Positions 21,131 to 31,683 are shown, counted from the stretch's first letter. The stretch is 64,000 bases of DNA from Mesorhabditis belari (GCA_958450365.1 CAUEEP010000903.1:1047921-1111920); one strand, 5' to 3'. Translations and numbers: made by a program. Notes: generated from the sequence alone by a model not told the origin.

Positions 21131-21660
21131 TCCAACAGTGTAACTAGGCGCTTTGTGGAAGGACAGTGTGGTTTTTGCAGAAGAGAAAGGGTGACAGAAA
21201 TAGAAAGGCGTAAAAATGTAAGATTTGCTAATTCAAGATCACGCGAAAAATAAAATAATTGCTTGACTAAAGTTTTTTAAACCACTAGAAGTAAGTTAAA
21301 GATTTTCAGCTAAATAATTAACGTCTACATTTTTTGAAATAAAATGTTTATGAGACTGCATTTTGAGAAATTTTCGGCGCTAAACCTTTTTTACACCTTT
21401 TTTAAACATTTTGTTTTGTTTTGTTTTGGTGATACTAGCTCAACGCCGCTTTCTTCATCTCATTATTTTACCTCTTTGTCGTCATAAAAACATACAAAAT
21501 CATTTAAGCAATTTTTCAAGAGGGCGATACTGGCTTACCCCATCCCCCACTCAAAATTTTGCTCATCTTGTACAATTTGATAGAACCGGATTTGAAGATT
21601 GAGGTATATTTTAAGTTTTCAAATAGATTTTAGTCATTAAGCAATTTATTTTGGTATTTG
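21130..21660 (+). repeat. Block end segment, copy 1 of 3
   Basis: Shared with 52670-53200 and 62320-62580. It begins with a frame reading RRFVEGQCGFCRRERVTEIE and then a GTAAG donor. The other two copies read RRFMEGQCGFCTREE. A C-x2-C pair followed by basic residues suggests a former exon of a zinc-finger or RNA-binding gene upstream of SmF. A second frame, RGRYWLTPSPTQNFAHLVQF, lies at 21515-21602. Confidence 0.45.
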
Positions 21661-22275
21661 GGAGGGGCCACTTTTATCCTGGCTTAGTTGGATCTAATGT
21701 TTTGAGTCGTTGTAAATCGATGCCTTTTAACTACCGTAAATACTGTAATAGTACCCCACCCCCATAATGACGGTGCGGAGTGTTGCGTAGTCTAGCTTTG
21801 AACGAGTTTTTCTCGACACTGGTTTATGCTACAATGCGCGCTTAGGTATCAAAAAGTAGCCCTGAATTTCAGCTATTTTTTTGATACCAAAGACGCATTT
21901 TTTGAAAGTACGGGCGCTTTGAAAAAAATGAAATACTAAAAAACTTTTGCGATTACGCGACTGTACGAGGGGGATGGGGTCCAATTACAGTATTTACGGT
22001 ACCTATCTTGGCGTAATCAAATATGGCTATGCTTTTAGAGGAGTTACAACATGTACCAAGTTTCATATTGCCGTTTTTATTTGATTTTCAAGTCTAAGCA
22101 GCTTTGGGGTAGCATTTGGTGGTTAAAGTACATGAGGTTAGGCTAGAAATGCCAAAATTGGTCATGAATCTATTAAACATATTTGATTACCTTAGAATAG
22201 GTAAAAGGTATCAATACAACAACGCAAAACATTAGATCCAACGAAGCCAGGATAAAAGTGGTTCTTCCCAACCAT
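21660..22275. mobile_element. MITE-like element with about 90-bp inverted repeats, itself carrying a nested MITE
   Basis: CCACTTTTATCCTGGCTT at 21671 is mirrored by AAGCCAGGATAAAAGTGG at about 22238-22256, and the match extends imperfectly on both sides. Inside, TACCGTAAATACTGTAAT at about 21733 is mirrored by ATTACAGTATTTACGGTA at 21985-22002, defining a second element of about 270 bp. No transposase frame exists in either. The outer insertion is absent at the matching place in the copy at 53190. Confidence 0.7.
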
Positions 22276-22411
22276 CAAAGTACCTTTATTTTTATACTTA
22301 ACTATTGGGTTGGTGAATTGAAAACTGCCGGCTATTTCGCGGGACTCGCAGATAAAAAAAACAACAGCTTTGAAAGGGGGTTTGGTTAATTCAACATTTC
22401 CTCAAATTATT

Positions 22412-23471
22412 GCGAAAAAATTATGCTTCCAGCTTTTTATTTTTTGGTATTTCTCTTCACTTCTTCTATAGCACTAGACAATTTGCCACCATATTCGTCA
22501 TTCATGAGTTCCTACAAAAGCAGAGTGCAGGCTTGGCAGTTGCTAATATTAAAAAGATATATGGGGAGGACTCACCTTCCGAAAGAAGGTGTCGACTATG
22601 GTTTACCAAGTTTCGATCTGGAGACAAATCTTTGAAAGATGCAGAGGGCCGTGGAGCGGCACCCCAACTGGATGATTCCAAATTACTCGAACTCATTACC
22701 AACGACCATCGGGTATCATCGCGTGAATTGGGAGAAGAGTTAGGGGTTGATCAGGCTGTAGTGCTAAATCGCCTTCATACCCTTGGATTTAAATAGAAAC
22801 TTGGGAGTTGGGTGCCCCATGACCTCACTGACCCCCAGAAGTGGCAGCGCGCCTCCATCAGTGCCGTTCATCTCTCACGATACGAAAGGAAATCCTTTCT
22901 TCCTCGAATTGTGGCTGGAGATGAGAAATGGGTTTTACCTGTGAACTTTCGAAGGAAGCGGCAATGGGTGAGACCAGACGAGAAACCCGAAAGTGACCCC
23001 AAGCCCGATTTGCACCAGAAGAAGTTTATGCTCTGCGTTTTCTGGGATATGGAGGAGTGGTGTACTGGGAGTTGCTGGATAGCAAGACGACCCTTAATGC
23101 AATCAAAGACAGTGAACAGTTGGAAAAGGTGAATGAATCCCTGAAGAAGAATAGGCCCTCCAAGTCAAAGATCGTTCTCCTTCACGACAACGCGCGCCCT
23201 CATGTTACAAAACTGAACCGCTCTAATAAACAGCCTTGGTCGGGAACTTTTGGTGCATCCCGCATACAGTCCGGACCTCGCCCCTTCTGATTACTATTTA
23301 TTTCGGACCATGAGTAATGAGCTTGCGGGAGAACACTTCGATTCGGAAGAAGCAGTCAAAAATTGGCTCCAAAAGTTTTTCGATTCAAAACCAAAATCCT
23401 ACTACGAAAGAGGAATCCGCAAATTGCCTGTAAAATGGGCAGAAGTCGTCAATAATAGTGAAAATTATTAG
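22412..23471 (+). pseudogene. Mariner transposase (DD34D), frame-disrupted
   Basis: N-terminal HTH with IKKIYGEDSPSERRCRLWFT, a second HTH (SSRELGEELGVDQAVVL), then the catalytic Asp residues in VAGDEKWVLP, VLLHDNARPHV and YSPDLAPSDYYLF. The last two follow the DD34D spacing of mariner. A TAG at 22794 and frameshifts near 23045 and 23235 break the gene. The C terminus (WAEVVNNSENY) is cut by the nested element, which supplies the stop. The linker WVPHDL-like motif is present at 22815. Confidence 0.92.
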
Positions 23472-23971
23472 GTTGATGCATAAGTCTTTTCGTTTTTTTC
23501 GTACTTCTGTTAAAAAGTAACAAATTCACCAATTAATCTATAGTTTGCTCTATAAAAAAAGTGTTTTTTTGTTCAATTTCCATCTTTTTAAATGAATTTC
23601 GGTTCACTTTCAAGCAAATTCGAGAGTGAAAAACGCCTTTTTCGTAAAAATCTATAAAAAACTCTACGGAAAAATTGGCTGAATGAATTTCTCTGAAATT
23701 TTGGCGAAATATCAAACTTTTTTTTCTCTATCTTTTATCTATTGACACGAAGATAGGTTTTCTTTAGCTAAGGTGTCTAAACCGCATCATCGAGTTAGCC
23801 CTTTTTGACTACCCGACTTCATACTCTCAAGAAAATCCAGGCATAAAATATTTTTAAACCCGTTTTAATGTTATTTTTGGTTTTTCTAATGAAATCAACC
23901 GTAGTTTAATTGGTGCATTTGTTGGCTTGAAACGGCAGACGAAAAGGAACGAAAAGACTTATGCATCAACC
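23471..23971. mobile_element. Nested mariner-type MITE (501 bp)
   Basis: The inverted ends GGTTGATGCATAAGTCTTTT and its mirror are flanked by TA at 23469 and 23972. The termini resemble mariner ends (GGTTGxTxCAxAAGT) but no transposase is encoded. It is inserted in the last codons of the host mariner's transposase, so it is younger than the host. Confidence 0.88.
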
Positions 23972-24063
23972 TAATATTTGGAATGAATCGATGGATTTAT
24001 GTTGAATAAATTTTAGTTTAAAGTCCGGCAGTTTTCAATTCACCAACCCAATAATTGCGCAGC

Positions 24064-24250
24064 TTTTCAGGTTGTTGTGAATGCCGTTGCCAAGGAGAAC
24101 GATTTTCTCATTTTCAAATCAACTGATCAAGAGTTTCCGTATCATCCTCATAGTTTTGATTCGAGGTGTTGCGGCCAAATATATCTACAGTGGGGAGTAG
24201 ATCAAAAGAGACAACCTGTTTGGAAAGGGGTTATTTCAGAGGCGCGGTAT
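24064..24250 (+). CDS. Unidentified exon (fragment)
   Basis: After CTTTTCAG the frame reads VVVNAVAKENDFLIFKSTDQ, then HSFDSRCCGQIYLQWGVDQK, RQPVWKGVISEARY. Good acceptor and coding-like composition. The family is unknown. It lies directly beside the mariner end at 24051, so the upstream part may have been displaced. Confidence 0.4.
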
Positions 24251-24549
24251 GTTTCCCTCTCGGGCTCGAGTCCACAGTTTAACTTTTTTTTGCTTTTTAG
24301 GGGTAGTTGCTCTTCATTTCAAATACAAGTCTTCTTCAAAGTACTTCTCATAAAAATGGTTACTTTTAACTATTAACATTGGTACTACGCCGGTTGGGGG
24401 GTATTGTACTGAGAGTTTGCCCCGTATTCCAGTTGACTATCACTTGGCCACCACTGCTCTTTATTGTCTCTGGGAAATCTGCTGATAAACTCGAGGGATG
24501 ATTTTTAAAATTCCATACAAAACATTACAGGCTTATAACTTTTGACAGA

Positions 24550-24690
24550 GTGCCATTCAGCAAAAACGGAAAGCAGATTCGGATTCAGCGTGCAATTCTA
24601 CGTCGGAAAATATAGGGCTCGTGTCATTTGGCCACCCAACCCTGATGACCTTCCCTTGTTAGTAATCCATCTCTCCACTATATTTCGTCC
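24550..24690 (+). pseudogene. Fragment of a dispersed unknown gene family (x-VIW-x-DLP)
   Basis: The frame FSVQFYVGKYRARVIWPPNP and DDLP is echoed at 27385-27475 (VKLCVEWSKAQVIWAAHSVD then LPRK) and, less well, on the minus strand at 53375-53435. Three pieces with the same pattern suggest remnants of one family. Function unknown. Confidence 0.35.
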
Positions 24691-24953
24691 CATTGATCCG
24701 GGAAGTCTTCTGTTGGTTCACGTTCCATTGTTTCATCTTCTTCCTCCACGACAATTTGCATTCACTCGGCTTCGTGGAGAAGACTAGAGAAGACACCCTT
24801 CAGCTTCACCTTTTGTCGAGTCGGAGAAGAGCCATCAGAGTTGAGTCCAAATTCATCGCCGAGCATCTTCAGCACTTTCGAGGCACGAAACATCTTGAAG
24901 CGTTGAAAGCTGGTAACTGGGCAAGGCACTGGCGTTCTACCGTGGGTGTACAA
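24663..24953 (-). pseudogene. Unidentified basic/acidic small protein, one stop
   Basis: Minus strand: FQRFKMFRASKVLKMLGDEF, then SPTRQKVKLKGVFSSLLHEA, E, TGA stop, and in the same frame MQIVVEEEDETMEREPTEDF, PDQWDEI-stop. The frame stays open apart from one TGA, suggesting a recent mutation, an intron border or selenocysteine-like recoding (least likely). Confidence 0.35.
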
Positions 24954-25254
24954 TTAGTTTTAAATAACATTTTTTATCTTTACCTTTTATGGCAATAAAC
25001 TTTAAAAAGCAAAAAAATAGAACAATAGAGAACGCACATTCTGTGGTTTTGCAAAACCAAAAAGCAAAAGTTCCTTAGAATCACCATTTCTAAGGATTTA
25101 AAGATATCTTATAGGAAAGAAAGAAAAGCAAGAAAGCCTGAAAATAAAGCCCTCCACTTCCAGTGGGGGCCTGTTCTTCAATAATGCCCTGTTTATATTA
25201 TAGAAATTATATATTATTTTTTAACTGTATTTTACTAACATTCCGTTTAATAAT

Positions 25255-25494
25255 TGAATTAGTTTTAGCTGGGTATTATTTTGGTACTTCGCAAGGAGGA
25301 TATGGCGATTCGGGCCATGGTATCTTCGATATGAACGGTCTCTTCATCGGAAGCCTAGTCGCGAAGACGAATTTTGCTTTGGCAGATCTAATAATTGATG
25401 ATGGAGGATTGGCTGATCACCATCCTGAGACGAGAATGATTCCATCGGTTCTTATTTTTGGCTATCTTCATTTTGATGATCCAGATGCAAATGT
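25255..25494 (+). CDS. Exon with a GDSG motif (possible trypsin-like peptidase fragment)
   Basis: The frame YYFGTSQGGYGDSGHGIFDM, NGLFIGSLVAKTNF then a tail to PDAN and GTAAGT. GDSGHGxF-xx-NGLFIGSLV resembles the active-site serine region of chymotrypsin-fold proteases (GDSGGPxx..G.LVGIVS), although the second Gly-Pro is replaced. The His and Asp of a triad are not seen nearby. It could be an inactive homologue or a chance resemblance. Confidence 0.35.
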
Positions 25495-25719
25495 AAGTAT
25501 CGTTTTAATTCTAATTAAACATTCTTTTGCATTTTTATTATTCTAATTTTCGCCTACTGAAATAAAGCATGCAGCCTACATGAAGTGATTTCTTTAAAAT
25601 TAGTCTTCTTGTTGTGACTTGTTCTAAGAATTATTGTTTTTGATTTGAATAAAATTTATCTTTTATATATATAAGGTGATGCAATACTTGTTTCAAGTTT
25701 TTTATGACGATTTTTTAAA

Positions 25720-26052
25720 ATGGCATGTTTTACTTTGCATTTAACTTTTAATGAAAAGAGTTTTGAATACTCATTTACACAAGGATTTATGGATAAAAAT
25801 AATGAAATAGGTTTATTAAAAATAGATGGTAAATTAGAAATTGGCAACAAAATTAGCGTCAATCAAAACAACAACAAATTTTATTATGTAGTTAATGGAG
25901 ATGATAAAAATAATAATCAAGTTTATGAAAAGGATACTATAGCTATTCCAGAAGCTAAATACGGTTTTAATGAATTAGTTAATAACATTGAATTAATGGA
26001 CGGGGTGATTATTGGTTCCATTTTTTCTTGTTTTTTTCTTCTCTACATTTAG
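25720..26052 (+). CDS. Galectin-like AT-rich ORF (110 residues)
   Basis: A single frame, MACFTLHLTFNEKSFEYSFT to LEIGNKISVNQNNNKFYYVV, NGDD, then NELVNNIELMDGVIIGSIF. The order hydrophobic strand, FNEK, G-x-x-I-x-V, F-x-x-x-VNG, then a strand ending DGVxIxSI recalls the second half of a galectin domain (FxIxI...F.V.VNG...I..GDV.I.S). The sugar-binding HxNPR and WGxEE residues are not obvious, so binding is doubtful. Codon use is markedly more A/T-rich (Asn/Lys) than the neighbours, which may mean a different origin. Confidence 0.35.
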   Translation: MACFTLHLTFNEKSFEYSFTQGFMDKNNEIGLLKIDGKLEIGNKISVNQNNNKFYYVVNGDDKNNNQVYEKDTIAIPEAKYGFNELVNNIELMDGVIIGSIFSCFFLLYI

Positions 26053-26650
26053 GGCTTATGAGCTGTGCTTGTGCATTGCTAAAGGATTTTTTATATCGTC
26101 GTCTTTCATGTTTTGCTCACAAAATACAACTCGCCCGAGACGGTGGCAACAACAATACTCAACATGACGTTGCACATGAGTTGGAGAAGAAACGATCCTA
26201 AAAAGTTCTATCAACAAAGCCATCCGTCCATTAATTCAATGAAAAAACTTAACTTTGTCGATGACAGACGATGAGATGAAAAAGTACGAAGCAGAATGAA
26301 AAAGAGGCAACGAAAAGTTGCACAATTTTAAAAGCCAGCAAATTTGCGTACGACTCTAGAAAAGGGTGTCTTTTAGAATGCGGAAATCTGAAGGTTACGG
26401 TAGCTTTTGAACGTTTTCTTTCAAAACTTAATAACTCCGCGCTGAGTTATCCGATTTTTATCTTTTTTACTAAAATGTTTATCGCGACAAGCTTGACCCA
26501 AAACCGCCGGGGTTTTTTGATTTGTTCAGATATATTCATTTTAGAGCCTTGGAAAGAAAACTTAACATAGAAAATTTGACAAAAACGCACTTTGCTCAAA
26601 ATTGAGCCAGACAAAATTTCAAATAACTATGATTTTTGAATTCTCCATAA
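26053..26650. other. No gene seen
   Basis: Short frames only. 26120-26210 has a Gly/Asn/Gln-rich frame without context. Confidence 0.3.
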
Positions 26651-26734
26651 TTTTTTGCATCTAGTACGCATTTTTACAGAATTTTTTGTTAGAAAACGTA
26701 CTTTCGCGCCGATGTGTGGCGGGTCTATCCTCCT

Positions 26735-26975
26735 AAGTTGGAGGCCGATTTGGTTGACGGAAGGGAGAGAAATCGAGAATTGGAAAGGAAAATTGCCGAG
26801 ACGAAAAGGATGGACGACGATCTCGAAGCACAGTTGTATTAACTTTGTAATTTCCTTTTTTGTCAGCATAAAATATCGATAAAAATCGAACTCTTTTTAG
26901 AAGAACTCAAAATGCGGAAGTGAGAGACGGAAGAGCCAAGATTCGAGTGCAAGACGGAGAGATCAATCAAGGTCG
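26735..26975 (+). pseudogene. Lectin stalk scrap
   Basis: The stalk exon (EADLVDGRERNRELERKIAE) and part of the next (RTQNAEVRDGRAKI) are present on the plus strand with the donor GTATTAAC between. No start, lectin domain or 3' exons are nearby. Confidence 0.6.
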
Positions 26976-27599
26976 ATTCTGTAAAAACTTTGGCACAACG
27001 ACTCGTTGGTCGAGGGACAAGCTTCCTTTATGCACGGCGATACCATCATTTTGTTTGGTTTCATTTATTCAAGGTGTTATGTACAGCACATTAAAAATGA
27101 AGTCATTAATAAAAGAATAAATATTTAAGAACTCTTAAATTGTGACAACGTTGGCTATCTCGTTTCGCAAAAAGTTTCCAAGCCTCCAATTAGTTGTATT
27201 TTCAATTTAGTCTTGGGAACACACATGAAAATTCCCACATTTTTGTTTGAAACTCCGCGCTTTATCATTCACCAACCTTTTTTCGTTCGAAGTTCTATTC
27301 GACCACAATTTCTCGAGCGAAAAATTGTTTACGCAAAAATTTTGAACGCTTATGACTTTTGAAAGGGCTTAGCGAAAAAGAAAAGCATCATGATCAGTGT
27401 GAAGCTCTGCGTCGAATGGTCTAAGGCTCAAGTGATTTGGGCAGCACATTCAGTTGACCTTCCCAGAAAGTAGTCTCCTGACTTATCATCTATGCAGAAG
27501 CTAGAGAATCGCATCAGTGGATCAAATCGCCAGCCTCCGAATCACCCAGGACTGCACTAATTAGGAAGGAAAGATCCTTGACATCGTATTGTGGATATT

Positions 27600-27715
27600 T
27601 GCGATTTCAGGCTCTGCTCACTTCGCCGAGCAATTGCATGGTCATCACTCCGGGTGCCGTCCGCTTTGCTGCCATTTTCAGTCCGTTTGGTCTCGTGGAG
27701 ATCTTTGTCGGGCTA
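27600..27715 (+). pseudogene. Unknown exon, copy 1 (repeated at 44648-44760)
   Basis: After GCGATTTCAG the frame reads LLTSPSNCMVITPGAVRFAA then IFSPFGLVEIFVGL-stop. The second copy differs at several codons but keeps the frame and the stop, so the piece was coding when duplicated. Function unknown. Confidence 0.4.
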
Positions 27716-28034
27716 TAACGACATCAGGGAAATATTTGACTCCAAGAGTTTTCTTTGTTGGTGATTTCCTAGTTAAAAAGGGTTTTTAGATATTCTGTTT
27801 CACGATAAAGCTACATATTCGCAAACATTTCCCTGAGAGACAATATGCCTTAGGCATCATCGAAGGCCATAAGCTCATAGACAAGCTTCGACCAAAGAAA
27901 GCGTCTTTTTCAGATATAATTCACAAATCTTTGTGCCACTTCTCGATCTCAGACCGTTTTATTATCTCTGAAATAATTAAAGAATATCCAATGGAGTTTT
28001 GCAAAGTCTGGGGAACACACATGAAAATTTTTTG

Positions 28035-28285
28035 TTAGAAACTCCGCGTTTTATCACTCACCAACTTCACACGAACTGACGGTTTTACTTTTCCTGAAAT
28101 TCCACTTTTTTTTCTGCTTGAAGTACTATTGGAAGATTGTTGCAACGGCTTAATGAGTCAGTCGTCGGTTGGAAGGCGCTCGCTTTTCTAAACAATTTCA
28201 GAGCTCTCAAAAGCTCTTTTCGGTGAAAAAACAATTGTTTATCGCATCGTCGCCTCGTTCGTTCTCCCCATTTTCCCGAATTCAA
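28035..28285 (-). CDS. Gene iv 5' exon(s), head-to-head with lectin D
   Basis: Minus strand: RALKLFRKASAFQ..., then KPSVRVKL before a GTGAGT donor near 28050. The copy at 33300-33475 (plus strand) reads RALKLFRKAIDSDPKAVERI and KPSVRVKF and is head-to-head with lectin E. The shared start and donor suggest a divergent gene sharing a promoter region with the lectin. Not recognised. Confidence 0.4.
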
Positions 28286-28317
28286 GACTAATCAACCAAT
28301 TCAGGGGAACGGGTGTG

Positions 28318-29639
28318 ATGACCGTCGGTCTATTCATCACGATTCTCCTTCTTTCTCATCAAACTTCTTCGTCGATTCAACAAAGCGTTCAAGTTGATCC
28401 ATCCACGTATTCTTTTCCTTTCAAATAGCTATGTTGTCAACCATTCAGATCTCCGAATGATCAAGATGAGATTCTGTCTGGTGATCGTCGTACTTCGAAG
28501 TTGGTCAGAAAGAGATTTTTCGATGATCTTAGGTTTCAGAAGTGGAAAGGATTGTCCAGATACCGTCCGCTTGGGATCTTGTCGAAGAGAATTGTTGGTT
28601 TTTTTGAGAGAAAAGCGAAATTGATAGAATAAACAAGAAATAGGCTTGAGTGTCTCAACGACAAGACTTTTCAGGAATGAAACCCAACAAGAACTTGTCG
28701 AGGCTCGAGTAAAAATCTGCCGACTCGAGACGGAAATGTGGGTGAAATCAAAAAAACTTGAAGAATTCAAGCTCATCTTTTTTTGGATTTTGACTAGTGA
28801 GTAATTTGAGTATTCAGCGCAAGAAAGCTGAACGAAACGAAGGACAAAGACGTCGAGATGAGTCGATTGACAACAAAAATGGCTCAAATCGAGGCGAATT
28901 TAATGGGGAAAAACGCAAAGTTGGACGCTGATTTGGTTGCCGAAAGGGAGAGAAATCGCGAATTGGAAAGGAAAATCGACGAGACGAAAAGGAAGAACGA
29001 CGATCTCGAAGCACAATTGTACTAATTTTGTCACTTTCTTTTTTGACAAGCTCAATATATAGTTAAAATGCTAACTTTTTTCAGAAGAACTCAAAATACG
29101 GAAGTGAGAGACGGAAAAACCAAGATTGGAGAGCTCGAAGGAAAAATCAACGCGTTGCAGAGCAAAATATCTGGCTTTGAAACCCAAATGTGAGTTTATT
29201 TGGTATCTCTTGTCGACTGAGACTTGAGAAAGCAGTTTTTTTTGACTCCCAAAACACCCATTCCACTCAATCCAATCAATTCCTCTCTAGACAATTTAAA
29301 ATGGAAAACAAAACGGCCGAAATTGCGAAGTTGCATGCAGATTTGTGAGTTTTTTAAGAAAAAGGATTGAGTATTTGTTTACAAAGTTTGGAGTAAAGTT
29401 TTTCGAAGAAATTCAGAAATCGAACGATGACTTTCTTGGATCCGGGTGGATGGTCGTATTTGGCAAAAACCACTTCTTGGTACAAGGTTTGGTGGAGGTT
29501 CGAAACCAGGATTATCTTCATCTCAAGGCTTTCGATCAAGGAATGATATTTGATGAAGCCGTGGCATATTGTGCGAGTCGAAAGGGCCATTTGGTCACAA
29601 TTCTCAGTCAGGAAGAGCACGATATTGTTTGGAAACTCG
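28318..29639 (+). pseudogene. C-type lectin-like copy D, 3' end lost
   Basis: The hydrophobic start MTVGLFITILLLSHQTSSS, stalk exons (TQQELVEARVKICRLETE; KLNETKDKDVEMSRLTTKMA; RTQNTEVRDGKTKIGELEGK), the GWSYLAKTTSWYK exon and the EAV/AYCASRKGHLVTILSQEE exon all join in phase by GT-AG introns. After the intron that follows 29639 the sequence becomes unrelated at about 29705: the FWIGLK exon and the two last exons are missing. The exon-1 to stalk junction is uncertain. Confidence 0.75.
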
Positions 29640-29850
29640 GTAAGGAATCGAAATGATTCAATTCTGAGAATTCATGATTTTCGTAGAAATTTATGGTTTA
29701 TAAGCCTTTTATCAGGACTGTATGTTTTCAAACTTTGTATTTTTTGAAGGTAAGCAATACTTTTTCAAAGTTAGGATTAAAAAGCGTGAATACTCGTTTA
29801 CATTAGGTCGGTGATATCCACAAATTGATTGACTTACTATCTTAAATGCA

Positions 29851-30175
29851 AATTTTGGAAGCTATGACTAGTGGTGTCGACAACTTACGTTGATTGAGTG
29901 TTGATATGTTCTCGTTGATTGAGCATTGATATGTTCTCGATCGTGTTTCATTTTTGTTTTGGGTCAGAATAGAGTCACCTTTTTTTGCCCCAATTTATTC
30001 TAATCATAAAGCATTTCCTTTCACCTTCCAGAAAATTTTGGAGGCTATGATTAGTGGTGCTGACAACTTACTTTGGCCTTAGCATTGATATGTTCTCGAT
30101 TGCGTTTCATTTTTGTTTTGGGTCAGAATGCAGTCACGATTTGTCCCAAATTTATTCTCATCATAAAGCATTAAC
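29851..30175. repeat. Tandem duplication of about 160 bp
   Basis: GAAGCTATGACTAGTGGT (29860) and GGAGGCTATGATTAGTGGT (30042) start two related units that continue through TTGATATGTTCTCGAT and TCATTTTTGTTTTGGGTC. Non-coding as far as I can see. Confidence 0.7.
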
Positions 30176-30715
30176 TTCCACCCAATTGATATCGATCCAT
30201 ACATTCGAAACCGAAGCCATAATACGAGCAGAGTGTTTCCCCATCAGCTGACCAAGTCACGTCTTTCCTTGCACAAATTGCTTGAAAATATTGAGTACAC
30301 GTGCCCCAGTTGCCAGCTTTTTCTTGCTAAAATAATTCCTTTATAAAGAAGAAAAAAACTAGAGCTGTTTATGCAGATCTTATCATTCCCAATCCTTTTT
30401 GAAAGTTGAGATTAGATTGAATCAAGATTTGGATTTCTTTGAGACAAAACACCTACAACACAACACTTTTGCACATTAGCTAAAGGATTTTTCGATTTGC
30501 AAGCCCATGTGCATTCGGAGATATGACGAAAGTGGCGAATGCCTGATGGTTCCAGGCTAAGTCAGGAGCTGGAGTTGGGAAATGTTTGAAATGGAAAAGG
30601 TTACAAGTCTGATACTGATTACTGAAGCGGAATGAGAACAAGATTTATAAGGAAAAGTCCAACACTCACCAACGAGCAGCAGAATAGTTGCCCAGAAAAG
30701 TGTTTGCATTCCCAT
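30171..30715 (-). CDS. Secreted cysteine-rich small protein
   Basis: Exon 30715-30670 encodes a signal peptide, MGMQTLFWATILLLV, up to a GTGAGT donor. The last exon, 30326-30171, after ATTTTAG, reads AGNWGTCTQYFQAICARKDV, TWSADGETLCSYYGFGFECM, DRYQLGGS-stop with five cysteines. A middle exon is likely near 30420-30550: one frame reads ECTWACKSKNPLANVQKCC, another WNHQAFATFVISPNAHGL. The first fits the cysteine-rich style, the second fits the phase, so I leave it open. Extracellular. Function unknown. Confidence 0.5.
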
Positions 30716-30719
30716 TGAG

Positions 30720-31240
30720 TGTAAGCAATTTTTTGGTCAAGCAGTCATTTTATAGAGGTCATTCGTCTAGTTTGATCTCGTGGATTGGTCAATTTGTCAT
30801 TGAATGCCAATTCTATTCATTTTATTGTTAAGTTAGAATTGGAATGACCGCGCTAGGCCTGGTATACCAAGCTTTGGTCAAACTATTATTGAAACTAAAT
30901 CCAATAAAGAGATCAAATGATGCATTTTTGTTGGCCTTTCACCGCCCACACGACGAATTTTTGCTAAATTTCAAATGTTAACTTTGGGTTTGTAAAATAA
31001 ATGTGATTGAAGATTTGAAGAAGGCAAACTTTTGGTAAAACAAAATCGAAATAGTGGAATGGGTAAATGGACGAGAAACCATTTCAAAACATTTCAAATC
31101 GAAAGATTCCTTATCTTCACACCCTGGTCATTCCTTCCTTGTCATTCCTTAATTCCACTATTTTAAATTTTTATACAGACAATTTTCATTTTCAACTTTC
31201 ATTCAATTTATTCCTCACCACAATTTTTTATTTTACGGTT
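30720..31240. other. Spacer between divergent starts
   Basis: AT-rich. It separates the minus-strand signal-peptide exon at 30715 and the plus-strand one at 31246, so it may hold two promoters. A TTTATAGAGG element lies at 30750. Confidence 0.35.
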
Positions 31241-31245
31241 TCACA

Positions 31246-31313
31246 ATGCGACTTCTCATCCTGTTCTTTGCCCTTTTTGCTCTTTTTGGCCTAAACGAGG
31301 CGCTGATAAACCG
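31246..31313 (+). CDS. Orphan signal-peptide exon
   Basis: MRLLILFFALFALFGLNEAL then INR to a canonical GTAAGT donor at 31314. A textbook signal peptide (basic, long hydrophobic core, small residue before the cut). No matching downstream exon is clear. The next recognisable coding material is the gene iii end at 31500, which has a stop. It may be the 5' exon of gene iii in this copy. Confidence 0.55.
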
Positions 31314-31494
31314 GTAAGTTTTGAAAGTGTATCGTAATATTAAGTTGGAAAGAAATTAGCCGGAAAAAAATGAGTCCAGCTTTCCCTTCAAATTTTAGAG
31401 ATTTTTGTGGGATCATCAAAGAATCTGAGAAGAATTCGTGGCTTGATTTTTGAGAAATCACCGTGCAAACTTTCTCCGAGACTTTCTTTCCAAC

Positions 31495-31683
31495 CTAAAA
31501 AGCACACTATCGGAAATCAGTTCTGAGCCTCCGGATTCAAGTGGGTTGATAGATCGAGAGATCAACTAGTGGAAATGTATCCCCCTCCTTGACCCACTGG
31601 CAACATTTAGATATCAAATCGAATCGCACAAATACGGCGAGCACAGCGTCGATTCGGAATACTTCAAAAATGGCGACTTTTAA
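31495..31683 (+). pseudogene. Gene iii 3' end (copy E)
   Basis: It is collinear with 15290-15466, but CGA has become TGA in the first exon (GNQF-stop-ASGFKWVDRSRD). The terminal exon YQIESHKYGEHSVDSEYFKN, GDF-stop is preserved. AATAATAAAG follows near 31752. Confidence 0.55.

Larger units (their letters stand above)
22305..24051 (+). mobile_element. Mariner element with perfect ends (host of a nested element)
   Basis: The ends TTGGGTTGGTGAATTGAAAA at 22305 and its exact mirror to 24051 are flanked by TA. A 501-bp element is nested at 23471-23971, so the mariner itself is about 1.25 kb, the usual size for the family. Confidence 0.9.

Noticed and set aside
25163..25250. Membrane protein start MGACSSIMPCLYYRNYILFF joined to the GDSG exon
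   Set aside because: The hydrophobic part is AT-rich intron-like sequence before the exon; the coding pattern starts only near 25262.
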